Notes: generated by a model not told the origin, from the sequence alone. A stretch of DNA of 64,000 nt from CAVXEH01 sp963805645 (GCA_963805645.1 CAWDVA010000005.1:62001-126000), one strand, 5' to 3'. Shown: positions 8,298-17,314, numbered from the stretch's first letter. Program-made: numbers and translations.

Positions 8298-9182
8298 ATG
8301 GCGGACCGACTCGAGCTCACCCTCGCCGATGGGCGGACCCTGGAGGTCCACGTGCACGGCATGCCAGGTGGCGTACCAATCGTCTTCCACAACGGGACGC
8401 CGGGTGGTGGGAACGCGTACGCGCCGTTCGTTGCGCTGGCCGCCGGCCGGGGCCTCCGGCTGATCACCTATGCGCGACCCGGGTACGCGCGCTCCACGCG
8501 CAATCCCGGTCGCAGCGTGGCCTCCGTGGCGCCCGACGTGGCCGAGCTCCTTGACCAGCTGGGGGCATCCCGCTGCTACACCGTGGGCTGGTCCGGAGGG
8601 GGACCCCACGCACTCGCCACCGCCGCATTGCTCCCGGATCGCGTCATCGCGGCCGCGACCATCGCCGGGGTCGCACCCTATCGAGCCGAGGGCCTCAACT
8701 GGATGGCGGGCATGGGCCGGGAGAACCTGCTCGAGTTCGAAGCCGCGCTCGAGGGCCAGGAAGCACTGCGGGCCTTCCTCGAACACGAAGGGTCATGGGT
8801 GCGCTCGGTCACCGCCGAGCAGGTGGCCAACGGCTTCGGTGACCTGATCTCCGAACCCGACCGCTCATCGCTGACGGGGCCCTTCGCGGACTGGCAGGCG
8901 GCCAGCTTCCGGGCGGCGGTATCGACCGGCATCTGGGGCTGGTTCGACGATGACATGGCATTCACCCGCCCATGGGGCTTCGAGCTCGGCGCCATTGAGC
9001 GTCCGGTGGCCATCTGGCAGGGCGCCCAGGACCGGATGGTTCCCTTCGCTCACGGCGAGTGGCTGGCTGCCCACGTCGGCTCTGCCACCGCGCATCTCCT
9101 GCCGCAGCACGGGCACCTGTCGCTGGCCGTGGGGTCGATGGCCGCGATCATCGACGATCTGCTCACCATCGGCGGTGGGTGA
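8298..9182 (+). CDS. Alpha/beta hydrolase
   Basis: A 294-residue single-domain alpha/beta hydrolase. The oxyanion strand region is VFHNGTPGG, the nucleophile elbow GWSGGGPHA, the acid GAQDRMVP and the histidine HGHLSLAV. A helical lid probably lies between residues 130 and 220. Substrate is not predictable; relatives include esterases and haloperoxidase-like hydrolases. ATG 8298 begins the beta-sheet core directly; ATG 8286, four codons earlier, is an alternative. Confidence 0.82.
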   Translation: MADRLELTLADGRTLEVHVHGMPGGVPIVFHNGTPGGGNAYAPFVALAAGRGLRLITYARPGYARSTRNPGRSVASVAPDVAELLDQLGASRCYTVGWSGGGPHALATAALLPDRVIAAATIAGVAPYRAEGLNWMAGMGRENLLEFEAALEGQEALRAFLEHEGSWVRSVTAEQVANGFGDLISEPDRSSLTGPFADWQAASFRAAVSTGIWGWFDDDMAFTRPWGFELGAIERPVAIWQGAQDRMVPFAHGEWLAAHVGSATAHLLPQHGHLSLAVGSMAAIIDDLLTIGGG

Positions 9183-9200
9183 ACGCCTCGACGAGCGTGC

Positions 9201-9373
9201 TACGCTGCGGGGCACCATGACGCGCTGGAACCCTCACTGGTCAACCATGGCGATGCCCGGGCGGCCCCGCCTGGGTGAGGGTTCCTAGACCGACATCGGT
9301 CCACCTCCATCCGCGGCGGAGCGCCGCGCTGCCGCATCCACTTCTCCTGCGACAGACCGATGGAGGCACCATC
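9201..9373 (+). promoter_or_regulatory. Candidate structured leader (riboswitch-like) of the MetE/UROD-like gene
   Basis: TACGCT at 9201-9206 is a possible -10 box. Downstream, an 11-bp perfect stem (9227-9237 with 9275-9285) encloses an inner stem (9256-9264 with 9267-9275, one G-U). CATCGGTC (9294-9301) can pair either locally with 9288-9293 or with GACCGATG (9355-9362). CCTCCATC (9304-9311) can pair with GATGGAGG (9359-9366), which contains the ribosome-binding site for ATG 9374. These exclusive pairings look like an on/off switch over the Shine-Dalgarno sequence. I recognise no known class. Confidence 0.45.
9217..9288 (+). CDS. Possible 23-residue leader peptide
   Basis: A short reading frame inside the structured leader begins at ATG 9217, 10 nt after the TACGCT box, and ends at TAG 9286-9288, exactly past the second arm of the 11-bp stem. 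It would start MTRWNPHWSTM, with two tryptophans. It has no clear Shine-Dalgarno and could only be read leaderless. It may be chance; if translated, ribosomes would open the stem and affect the downstream gene. Confidence 0.25.
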   Translation: MTRWNPHWSTMAMPGRPRLGEGS

Positions 9374-10480
9374 ATGGCCACCCGCGCCGCCCACCTCGTG
9401 GGCAGCACCCCCTTCGACGATGCCGACGAGGCCATCGACATCGCGCTGGATCGCCTGGGCGGGCACCTGCACACCGTGCCGGACGGCGAGACCGGCGACC
9501 GCCGCAACTGGATCATCCACATCATCGAGGCACTGCGCGCGCACCCGGATCTGGAGGTCGCCCGCGATGGGGACTGGTCCGACTATGACCGAACGCCGGT
9601 CTTCCGCGTGCGCCGCGGGCATCGGCTGAGCGGCGGCGCGCTGGACCTGCAGCACGTGGCGCCGTTCGAGGCGGCATACCCGGTGTTCGCCCGGCGACGC
9701 GAGGCAGCCGTGGCGGCGGGCGTGCCGGGCGCCGGCGATCTCGCCTTCCAGGTGGGGATCCCCGGTGACTTCGACATGGCGCTCTTCGCCCTGGGGCCTA
9801 CCGGCCCCTTCCGGCACCGTCAGCCCTTCGCCGACGCCACGGTGGGGGAGATCGAGCAGATCGTCTCCCTTGCCGGGCACGATGCCTCGGGACGTTCGGA
9901 CGTCGTCTTCCAGCTGGAGATCCCGGCCGAGCTCGTGTTCGTGGCGCGGTTCCCCGGGCCGTTGCAACCCGTCGTAGCCCGCTGGCTGGGCGGGGGCGTC
10001 GCGCACCTGGCGGCCCGGGCGCCGGAGGGCACCCGTTTCGGAATTCACCTGTGCGTAGGCGACATGAACCACCGCGCCCTGGCCCGGCTGAGGGACGTGG
10101 CGCCGCTGGTGCGGCTCGCGAACGCCATCGTCCGGGCCTGGCCGGCAGGTCGGTCGCTGGAGTTCATCCACGCCCCGTTCGCCGCGGCCGTGCTCCCACC
10201 TCCGTCGCCGGCCACTGCCGACGGTGCGGCCTTCTACGCGCCACTCCGGCGCCTGCGGCTTCCGTCCCGGGTCCGGCTCATCGCCGGCTTCGTCCACGAG
10301 TCGCGTCCCCTCGAGGAGCAGCGCGAGACGCTCGCGCTCATCGAGTCGCTCGTCGGGAAGCGGGTCGACGTGGCCACCTCGTGCGGGCTGGGTCGCCGGG
10401 ACCGCGATTCGGCGCTGGCGACCATCGATCGCGCGCGCGAGCTCGTGGCGGAGGCCCCATCGGGCACAATCGGTCCATGA
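9374..10480 (+). CDS. UROD/MetE-like TIM-barrel protein
   Basis: A 368-residue protein opening with AHLVGSTPFDDADEAI and LPDGETGDR-like residues (TVPDGETGDRRNWI), typical of a conserved hypothetical group in the uroporphyrinogen decarboxylase/cobalamin-independent methionine synthase superfamily. That fold binds folates or corrinoids and moves methyl groups; the C-terminal GFVHESRPL and TSCGLGRRD segments fit it, the cysteine being at a zinc-ligand-like place. The substrate is unknown. GGAGG (9362-9366) lies 7 nt before ATG 9374 and can be masked by upstream pairing. The next gene overlaps by ATGA. Confidence 0.65.
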   Translation: MATRAAHLVGSTPFDDADEAIDIALDRLGGHLHTVPDGETGDRRNWIIHIIEALRAHPDLEVARDGDWSDYDRTPVFRVRRGHRLSGGALDLQHVAPFEAAYPVFARRREAAVAAGVPGAGDLAFQVGIPGDFDMALFALGPTGPFRHRQPFADATVGEIEQIVSLAGHDASGRSDVVFQLEIPAELVFVARFPGPLQPVVARWLGGGVAHLAARAPEGTRFGIHLCVGDMNHRALARLRDVAPLVRLANAIVRAWPAGRSLEFIHAPFAAAVLPPPSPATADGAAFYAPLRRLRLPSRVRLIAGFVHESRPLEEQRETLALIESLVGKRVDVATSCGLGRRDRDSALATIDRARELVAEAPSGTIGP

Positions 10481-10926
10481 CCGACCGTGCGCCAAAGCAG
10501 ATCGACGGCATGGCCGTCGCCGAGTTCGCGTTTCCGGGGCCGCTCCGCGAGGAGCTCATCGCGGCCATCGTGCGCGGCGAGAAGACCGCGACCTCCGGAC
10601 TGCTGAGCGATTACGAGCGAGAGGGTGACGCCATTGCGCGACCGGGGGAGCGGCAGGTCGTCATCGACTCCGAGCTCCGGCCGGTTGCCATCATCGAGAT
10701 GGTCGAGGCGCGGGTCATGCGGGTGGCGGACGTCGACGAGGCGTTCGCCCACGACGAGGGCGAGGGGTTCGCCTCCGTGGCGGAGTGGCGGGAAGCGCAC
10801 GAACGGTTCTGGCATGGATACGCGGACGAGACGCGCGCCTGGCTGGGCGACCCGGACTGGCAGGTCACCGACGACACGCTGATCGTCGCCGAGCGGTTCC
10901 GCCTGGTCCGCACGCTCGACGCCTGA
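10477..10926 (+). CDS. ASCH-domain protein
   Basis: A 149-residue protein overlapping the MetE/UROD-like gene by 4 bp (ATGA), so coupled to it. The ASCH fold is shown by FPGPLREELIAAIVRGEKTATSG at the start, RPGERQVVID in the middle, and a C-terminal FWHGYADETRAWLG segment. ASCH domains resemble PUA domains and bind RNA or nucleosides; some members are N4-acetylcytidine amidohydrolases. The GxKT motif (GEKTATSG) is conserved here. A precise activity cannot be assigned. Confidence 0.78.
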   Translation: MTDRAPKQIDGMAVAEFAFPGPLREELIAAIVRGEKTATSGLLSDYEREGDAIARPGERQVVIDSELRPVAIIEMVEARVMRVADVDEAFAHDEGEGFASVAEWREAHERFWHGYADETRAWLGDPDWQVTDDTLIVAERFRLVRTLDA

Positions 10927-10937
10927 CCCGACCGGGC

Positions 10938-12026
10938 TCAGGTGGGTGGAGCGGGTGGGGCCGGCAGATGGCGCACCGCGCCGCGGTCGCCGATCCACAG
11001 CGCCGGAGGCGTGACCCAGTAGAGCGCCATCTCGTTGAGACGGGCGGCGTAGCCCGAGCGCAGCGTGACGAAGCGGTCCCAGGCGGTATCGACGTCGCGG
11101 AGGCTCCAGCCGGCATCGGCCAGTCGCTGCCGCGCCTCGTCGAACTCGGTGCGCTCCACCAGGGCGACCGGCGCCTGGCCCCAGCCGAAGAACGTGGCCA
11201 GGTCCTCGACCACGTGGCCGCCGATGCGCTGGACCATGGTCGCCTCGCCGGTGGGTCCGTCGACCACGCAGGTGAGCACCAGCGCCGACGCGTCGAGGAC
11301 GGCGCCCAGCGCCGAGACCCACGACGCGTTGTCGTGCGAAGAGCGGAAGTAGGGGAGGATCGGGTACGCGACGTGCGTGTCGAGCACCTCTGCGGCCCAC
11401 ACCTCCCATTCGAGGAAGAACGCCGGGAGGGCGGACCGCATGTCCTGCGCCCCGTAGGCCTCCAGGAGCGCGACGCCGGACGGCGGCGCGCCGGCACGAG
11501 GCTCGAGGCGCACCACGAGCGTCTCTCGGCGCTGGAACGAGGCGTACAGGCTGAAGAGATACGTGATCCCCAGCGCCAGGACGCCCAGGCCGAGCCCGCC
11601 GCCCAGGACCGCGGCAAGCCGCGACAGGCCGCCGGTCGCGCTGAAGTCTCCGAAGCCGATGGTCAGCACGGACTCGCCCGAGAAGTAGAGCGCGCTACCG
11701 AAATCGGGGATCGGGGTGAGCTCGTCACGGAGGGCGTACACGATCAACCCAAAGCCCAGGATCATCAGCGCCATCCACGTCATCAGCAGGATCAGGACCA
11801 CGGCCGGCGCGTAGGAGCCCAGGATCTTCTCCTGGTCGACGTTCGTCACCTTGCGGACCGCACGGCGGCGCCAGAGCGGCCAGGTCAGGCGGATCAGCGT
11901 GCGGGCCAGCCGGACGCGGGTGTGGGCCGGTCGAGGGAGCACCACCGTCTGGAAGATGTCCCACAGGACCAGGGCGATGAGGAACAGCCCGGCCAGCGAC
12001 TGGACGACGCCAGCGAACCAGCCCAT
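10938..12026 (-). CDS. Two-helix ion channel (potassium-channel-like pore)
   Basis: A 362-residue membrane protein. An N-terminal hydrophobic helix (7-30) precedes a basic loop, then a helix at 71-97, a pore loop with filter T122-I-G-F-G-D127, and an inner helix at 132-155. The TIGFGD filter is a K+-channel-type selectivity signature. The remaining 200 residues are cytoplasmic, acidic, and not a recognisable RCK domain, so gating input is unknown. It is convergent with the ASCH gene 11 bp away. Confidence 0.75.
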   Translation of the reverse strand: MGWFAGVVQSLAGLFLIALVLWDIFQTVVLPRPAHTRVRLARTLIRLTWPLWRRRAVRKVTNVDQEKILGSYAPAVVLILLMTWMALMILGFGLIVYALRDELTPIPDFGSALYFSGESVLTIGFGDFSATGGLSRLAAVLGGGLGLGVLALGITYLFSLYASFQRRETLVVRLEPRAGAPPSGVALLEAYGAQDMRSALPAFFLEWEVWAAEVLDTHVAYPILPYFRSSHDNASWVSALGAVLDASALVLTCVVDGPTGEATMVQRIGGHVVEDLATFFGWGQAPVALVERTEFDEARQRLADAGWSLRDVDTAWDRFVTLRSGYAARLNEMALYWVTPPALWIGDRGAVRHLPAPPAPPT

Positions 12027-12151
12027 CAGCCGGCGACCCGCCGGATTGCCCGTGGCGATCTCATGCGCGTGCTTACACCCTCCTTCGGCGTCGCGTTCCG
12101 GGTCGCGACGATCATGGCAGACCGCGTCGCAGGCGGCGCGCTCTCTCGTGA

Positions 12152-12175
12152 CCTGTCAGACAGGCGACTGACAGG
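12152..12175. repeat. Inverted repeat upstream of the channel gene
   Basis: Perfect 8-bp arms CCTGTCAG (12152-12159) and CTGACAGG (12168-12175) are split by an 8-nt spacer. It lies 126 bp before the channel start (minus strand) in a gene-free stretch from 12027 to 12381. No other recognisable element was seen in that stretch. It could be an operator for either divergent gene. Confidence 0.4.
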
Positions 12176-12381
12176 GCCGGTGCGACCTGCCACGGTCGTG
12201 CACGCGGACGAGGACCGTTGCCAGTGGGCACCACTCCTCGCTCGAGACTGGTGCATTTGTCACTGATTCTGTAGTACCAATGGCACTGGAAACACGGTAG
12301 ACTCCTTCGAACGTCCGAGCAGCGCCCGATGTGCCACCGCTGGATCGCGGCCGGATTCGAATCAAAGGCTGAGAGGAAGCA

Positions 12382-13365
12382 ATGCACCACCGTTTCCCCC
12401 GTATCGTTGGAGCGCTTGGACTCGCCATCGCCCTGAGCAGCGGCATGCTCGCCAGCACGGCCGTCGCGTCGAACCCAGCTGGCTGGTTGGCGTCTGTAAC
12501 GCCGGAGCCGAGCAAGGTCTCAGCGGGCGACAGCGCTGCCTTTCTCGTGAAGTTCGTAAACCAAGGCCCAAGCAACATCTCGCAGCTGTACCTGACGGCT
12601 GCCACCCCGAAGGATGCGACGTTCATCGTTGCCACGCCGAGTCAGGGCACCTGCAACACGTCAGGCCCGCTTTACTGCGACCTCGGCGCGGTGAACGCGG
12701 ATGCATCGGCGTCGCTGAGCGACCCAGAGGTCACGATTACCATCGTGTACCAGACTCCGGCGTCTGGCTCCTCGATGCCCATTACTTTCCAGCTCAACAC
12801 CACCGGGGTCGCTTCAGACAAAGGCAACAACAGCCACGGGGATGCCTATAACCTGCCGACCTCGGTCACTCTGAGCACCTCCAATCGAGATTTCGCGGGC
12901 CGCTACATCTACGACTCGTCGTTCTACGTCTTCACCGATCCCTCGTTCAGCCACAGGAATCCCCACAGCACCGCAGTCACCGCGCCTGGTACCGATATGC
13001 CCGTCACGGTGGCGGATCAGGACGGCAGCACGTATGCATGCCCTGCGGACATCGCGAGTGACTGCTTTGGGCAATGGTCCGTCGTTTCTGTGGACAGCGG
13101 AGAGCCGTTCCCGGCGACTGGTTTCCAGGTCGTCCTTGGCTTCAGCCACTTCGAGCTTCATGGGGGCGTCAACGCCGGCAACATTCAGATTGTCCACCTG
13201 ATCAGTGCTGACCCCGGGTACGAACTCATCACGCAGGCAGACAACACATGCACTTCGGCAACGCCCGATGTCAGCGAGATGCCTTGCATGATCCCGGAGC
13301 AGGATGGGAACGATGTGATCGTGACCCTGTGGCTGCTCCAGAACGGTCCAATCCGCGGATGGTGA
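12382..13365 (+). CDS. Secreted DUF11-like beta-sandwich protein
   Basis: A 327-residue exported protein. A signal peptide (residues 1-30, IVGALGLAIALSSGMLAS, cleavage near AVAS-N) is followed by a DUF11/CARDB-like segment: TPEPSKVSAGDSAAFLV, FVNQGPSN and TLSTSNRD. Such modules are structural repeats in bacterial surface proteins. It has several cysteines that could form extracytoplasmic disulfides and a C-terminal half with no recognisable domain. No cell-wall anchor or transmembrane tail is seen, so it is probably released. Its base composition looks visibly less GC-rich than its neighbours, which may indicate acquisition. Confidence 0.72.
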   Translation: MHHRFPRIVGALGLAIALSSGMLASTAVASNPAGWLASVTPEPSKVSAGDSAAFLVKFVNQGPSNISQLYLTAATPKDATFIVATPSQGTCNTSGPLYCDLGAVNADASASLSDPEVTITIVYQTPASGSSMPITFQLNTTGVASDKGNNSHGDAYNLPTSVTLSTSNRDFAGRYIYDSSFYVFTDPSFSHRNPHSTAVTAPGTDMPVTVADQDGSTYACPADIASDCFGQWSVVSVDSGEPFPATGFQVVLGFSHFELHGGVNAGNIQIVHLISADPGYELITQADNTCTSATPDVSEMPCMIPEQDGNDVIVTLWLLQNGPIRGW

Positions 13366-13390
13366 AACCCTTAGGGTTCCGCGCTGAAAT

Positions 13391-13418
13391 CGACGCCCGG
13401 TCTCAGGACCGGGCGTCG
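13391..13418. terminator. Shared hairpin terminator between convergent genes
   Basis: A perfect 12-bp GC-rich stem (13391-13402 with 13407-13418) and a 4-nt TCAG loop. It lies 25 bp after the secreted-protein stop. The TGA of the opposing cyclase/ATPase gene sits in the loop. There is no U-tract in either direction, so it may act mainly as a transcript 3' end barrier. Confidence 0.6.
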
Positions 13419-16400
13419 CTCGTTCCAAGCTCCGACCGGATCCGAGCTGACGAAATGAGGTCGCCCTTCCCCTCGTAGAGTCGCAGGGCATCGGAGAAGT
13501 GCTGGTTGGCGTCCGAGGGATGACCGCACGCTCCCTCCGTTGCGGCCAGCGCCACGAGCATGTCTGCCTGAAGACGCGGCGCGTCTGCCCGCCGGGAGAT
13601 CTCCACGGCCTCGCGGGCCAGGGCAACTCCCTCGTCCCGCTGCCCCTCAAGTGCCACGACCCGTGCCTTCACCGCGCGCCACATGGCCTGGCTGTCGATG
13701 TCATCCGGAGGTGCCAGATCCCGCACCTCATCAGCCAGCGCACCGGCGGCGTCGAGGTGCCCGGCTTCGATCTCGACGTGTCCCAGGAAGCCGGCGATCG
13801 TCGAGAGGAGGAATTTCTCGCCCATGGCAGTCAGGGCATCGTAGTCGCGGCGGAGCTCACGCTCGGCTGCGGCCAGATCGCCGGCTAGCAGCTCGACGCG
13901 GGAGGAGTCAATGGACGTGGACGCCGAAAGCACGCCGGCTCCCAGATCCTCGAGCGTGGCCCGCGCACCGCGGTACAGATCCCGGGCCTTCTCGAACTCG
14001 CCGCGCATGGCGTACAGCTGCGACAGGGCGGAGTTGATGGTGGCCACGGTCCGCTGATCCCCGTGCGAGGACCTTGCCAGCTCCTCGCAACGTTCGATCG
14101 CTTCCGGTACCGGGATGGGACCGTACGGCGCGGAGGTCGCATACCCGGACGCGCCGCGGGTCTGGGCCCGAAAGTCGCCGGCCAGCCGGGCATGCTCGAT
14201 CACCTGGTCGGCCGCCCGGGCTGCATCGCCGTACTTGCCTTCGGTGCCGAACATCCCAAACCGCAACCGCCAAGCGAGCGCCAGACCGGCATGGTCGTCC
14301 ATCGCCTCGAAGATCGGAACAGCTCGATCCACCTGGGTCGCGACGGATTCCGCCCAGTCCGTGGCATCCGCGGTGTATAGCTGCAGCATGAGCGCCAGCA
14401 GGGACGCCTCGGCCTCGAGCCGGTCATCGGAGTGCTCCCGAGCACCCGCGATCGCCTCCTTCAGCACTCGCTCCGCGTCTTCGAACTCGCCCAGTTCCAT
14501 GAGCGATTCGCCGAGGTCGGGCAGGATCGCCAGACGGTCGGGATCGCTCAGCGACCGCGTGGAGACCGCCCGCCGCAGGAGGCTCGCGGCCGCCGGCATG
14601 TCGCCACGCGCCTGGGCGCGCCGCCCCGCGCTGGAGAGCTTCTCCGACGCCCGGATGCCCACCCGTCGTGCGTGCTCGTCGATGGTGCCAAGCTCGCTCA
14701 GGTAGCGGTACGCCTGCTCGAGGTGATAGCCGTGGATCTCCTCGAACTCGTGGCCGGCGCGACCCTGGCGAAGGTTGAGCTCCTCCGCCCAGTCGACGAA
14801 ACGTTCGTGGAAGTCTGCGCGGGCGCGCTTGAGAAGCCCGTTGTAGGCGGCGTCACGGACGAGGATGTGGGCAAACTTGTAGGCCGCTTCATCCTCGCCC
14901 GTTCCCGCGCTCGACGTGATCAGCTCACGACGCGCAATAGCCCTGAGATGGTCCGGCACCTGCGGCGATGCATCGGCGGGAACCAGCTCCGCGACGGCGG
15001 CCTGCGCGAATGTCTGGCCGATTACCGAGGCCGGCTCGATCACCCCGCGCTCCGTGGACTGCAACAGGTCGAGGCGAGCCGCCAGCAGCGCCTGGATGGT
15101 GGGCGGCACCTCCAGGGCGGTGAGGTCGCGCACCTGCTCCCAATGTCCGTCGGCCTGGCGCAACGATCCGTTGTCGATAAGCATCGAGAGCAGCTGCTCC
15201 ACGAACAGCGGATTGCCGGCTGCGGCGTCCACGATCCGCTGTTGCACGACCTCCGGCAGGCCGGTGCCGCCCAGCAGCCCGGCCACCACCATTCCGGCAT
15301 CCGCATCGCTCAACGGCCGCAGGACGAGGCGGACGGCACCATCGGCCAGCCCCCAGTCGGGATCCCGGTCGAGCAGCTCGTGGCGGCTGGTGCACAGCAG
15401 CAGCACGGGCGCGTGCTCGACGTTGGTGACCAGGTTCTGCAGCAGCTCGAGGAACGTCGTCTCGGCCCAGTGGATGTCCTCGACGATCATGACCACCGGC
15501 TGCGTGCCGGCCAGGTGCTCGAGGAACTTGCGGGCCCCCCACTGGATCTCGGGGACCGGGTAGGGCGTCGTCGAGAGCCCCATCACCGATGCCAGGCGGT
15601 CGACCACCTCCTCTGCCTCGATCGCGCTGCGGAGCTTGCCGAGGGCAGATTCGGCTCCCTCGTCGACGCCGATGCCGGCAGCATCACGCGCGGCCTCCCG
15701 CAGCGGCCAGAACGTGATGCCGTCGCCATATGGCAGGCACTTGCCGCGGATGACCCGCGCCCCGGCGGCCGCGCTCGCGGTGAACTCGGCAATGAGACGT
15801 GACTTGCCGACGCCGGCATCCCCAACGACGGTCGCCAGCTCGCAGGAGCCCTGCTCGGTTGCGCGGGCGTACAGGCCGGCGAGCGCCGCCATCTCCTGTT
15901 CGCGGCCAACCATGGGCGCGTCATTTCGCCTGTGGACCGCCTGGTCGACGGTGGCCACCCCGCGCAGGCGGAAGGCGGGGACCGGTTCCGCCTTGCCCTT
16001 GAGGGTCAGCGGTTCGACCTCGTCGACCTCGATCTGCTCGCGCGCGAGGCGGTAGGTGAGATCGCCCAGGAGCACCTCGCGCGCCCCGGCGGCCTGCTCG
16101 AGACGCGCGGCGGTGTTCACGGCGTCGCCCGTCACCAGCCGCTGGCCCAGGCTGGCATCCCCGGCAATCACCTCACCGGTGTTCACGCCGATGTGGCTTT
16201 CGAACGACACACCCCAATCGGAGGCGATCTCGGCGTTGAGGGCGGGCAGGGCCTGCTGCATCTCCAGGGCGGCCCGGACCGCGCGGAGCGCGTCGTCCTC
16301 GTGGAGGGTGGGGAGCCCGTAGACCGCCATCACCGCATCGCCGATGAACTTCTCGACCGTTCCTCCGTGGCGCTCCAGGATGGGACGCATGACATCGAAG

Positions 16401-17314
16401 TAGCGCGACATGACGGCCCGCAGGGCCTCGGGGCTGGGCCGGTCGCCCGATTCGGTGACGGGTCGCGGATCCGCGAAGACCAGGGTCACCGTCTTGCGCC
16501 GGTCCGCTGCTGGTGCGGTGCGGTCCAGGACGGCGCCGCAGGTGCCGCAGGTGACGAAATCGGCCGGGTTGTCCTCACCGCAGCTGGGGCAGGCGCGAGC
16601 GCCGTCGCTGGCCGCGTCCTTCGACTCGTTGACCGACGCCTCCGCCGCAGCCGAGACGGCCACCAGCCGGTAGGCCGTGATGGGTTCCTCGAGGCCCTTG
16701 GGGACGAAGGGGCCAATGGGCTCGACCTCTACGGCGTCGCGCACGATCTCGTAGGTCGAGCCGGCCAGCAGCGCCTCCGACGGCAGAGCGTTCTGCTCCA
16801 TCACCGTGGCGATGCGCATGGTGTCCCCGGTGAGCACGTGCTGGCCCTCGCTCGCCTCGCCGACGATCACCTCGCCCGTGGCGATCCCGGTCCGGTTGAC
16901 CAGCTCGACGCCGTAGATTCGTTCGAACTGCTCGTTCAGCGAGCTGAGCGTCCGCAGGCTCTCGACAGCGGCCACCACGCCGCGCAAGGGATCGTTGTCA
17001 TGGTGGGTCGGCAGTCCGAAGACCGCGACGATAGCGTCGCCGATGATCTTCTCGATCGTCCCCCCGTGCGACTCGAAGACGATGCGCATCTCGTCGAAGT
17101 AGCGGGTGAGGAGCTCGCGAAGCGACTCGGGATCCAGGCGCTCACCCAGCGCGGTCGAGCCCTTGAGATCCGAGGTCACGACAGTGACCGTCCGACGAAT
17201 CTCTTCGGGAGCGCGGCTCGGATCCAGGACCGTTCCACAGTACCCACAACGTCGGAACCGATCCGGAACGGACCGGCCGCAGTGCGGACACGGCATTGCT
17301 TGCACCCGATTCAT
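13403..17314 (-). CDS. Double cyclase-domain, zinc-ribbon, STAND ATPase with TPR tail
   Basis: A 1,303-residue soluble regulator built from a duplicated unit: zinc ribbon (C9, C12, C23, C26) plus cyclase domain 1 (42-205), then ribbon 2 (C242, C245, C256, C259) plus cyclase domain 2 (272-450). Next come an ATPase with P-loop GDAGVGKS (498-505) and Walker B VVMIVEDIHW, and TPR-like helices (about 900-1300). Domain 2 keeps D282, K322, D326, N400 and R404 and could be active. Domain 1 keeps D49, K89, D93 but has R167 and V171 where N and R belong, so it is probably inactive. Such proteins resemble LuxR-type/STAND regulators without a DNA-binding domain. The start is uncertain (ATG 17314 or 17296). 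Confidence 0.85.
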   Translation of the reverse strand: MNRVQAMPCPHCGRSVPDRFRRCGYCGTVLDPSRAPEEIRRTVTVVTSDLKGSTALGERLDPESLRELLTRYFDEMRIVFESHGGTIEKIIGDAIVAVFGLPTHHDNDPLRGVVAAVESLRTLSSLNEQFERIYGVELVNRTGIATGEVIVGEASEGQHVLTGDTMRIATVMEQNALPSEALLAGSTYEIVRDAVEVEPIGPFVPKGLEEPITAYRLVAVSAAAEASVNESKDAASDGARACPSCGEDNPADFVTCGTCGAVLDRTAPAADRRKTVTLVFADPRPVTESGDRPSPEALRAVMSRYFDVMRPILERHGGTVEKFIGDAVMAVYGLPTLHEDDALRAVRAALEMQQALPALNAEIASDWGVSFESHIGVNTGEVIAGDASLGQRLVTGDAVNTAARLEQAAGAREVLLGDLTYRLAREQIEVDEVEPLTLKGKAEPVPAFRLRGVATVDQAVHRRNDAPMVGREQEMAALAGLYARATEQGSCELATVVGDAGVGKSRLIAEFTASAAAGARVIRGKCLPYGDGITFWPLREAARDAAGIGVDEGAESALGKLRSAIEAEEVVDRLASVMGLSTTPYPVPEIQWGARKFLEHLAGTQPVVMIVEDIHWAETTFLELLQNLVTNVEHAPVLLLCTSRHELLDRDPDWGLADGAVRLVLRPLSDADAGMVVAGLLGGTGLPEVVQQRIVDAAAGNPLFVEQLLSMLIDNGSLRQADGHWEQVRDLTALEVPPTIQALLAARLDLLQSTERGVIEPASVIGQTFAQAAVAELVPADASPQVPDHLRAIARRELITSSAGTGEDEAAYKFAHILVRDAAYNGLLKRARADFHERFVDWAEELNLRQGRAGHEFEEIHGYHLEQAYRYLSELGTIDEHARRVGIRASEKLSSAGRRAQARGDMPAAASLLRRAVSTRSLSDPDRLAILPDLGESLMELGEFEDAERVLKEAIAGAREHSDDRLEAEASLLALMLQLYTADATDWAESVATQVDRAVPIFEAMDDHAGLALAWRLRFGMFGTEGKYGDAARAADQVIEHARLAGDFRAQTRGASGYATSAPYGPIPVPEAIERCEELARSSHGDQRTVATINSALSQLYAMRGEFEKARDLYRGARATLEDLGAGVLSASTSIDSSRVELLAGDLAAAERELRRDYDALTAMGEKFLLSTIAGFLGHVEIEAGHLDAAGALADEVRDLAPPDDIDSQAMWRAVKARVVALEGQRDEGVALAREAVEISRRADAPRLQADMLVALAATEGACGHPSDANQHFSDALRLYEGKGDLISSARIRSELGTSDARS

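Noticed and set aside
9248..9280. Partial likeness of the leader to the fluoride riboswitch (GGCGATG, GGCGG)
   Set aside because: The second conserved strand and pseudoknot sequence are missing, and the downstream gene is unrelated to fluoride.
12353..12363. GGATTCGAATC resembling a tRNA T-arm
   Set aside because: No matching acceptor, D or anticodon stems upstream and no CCA-adjacent stem downstream.
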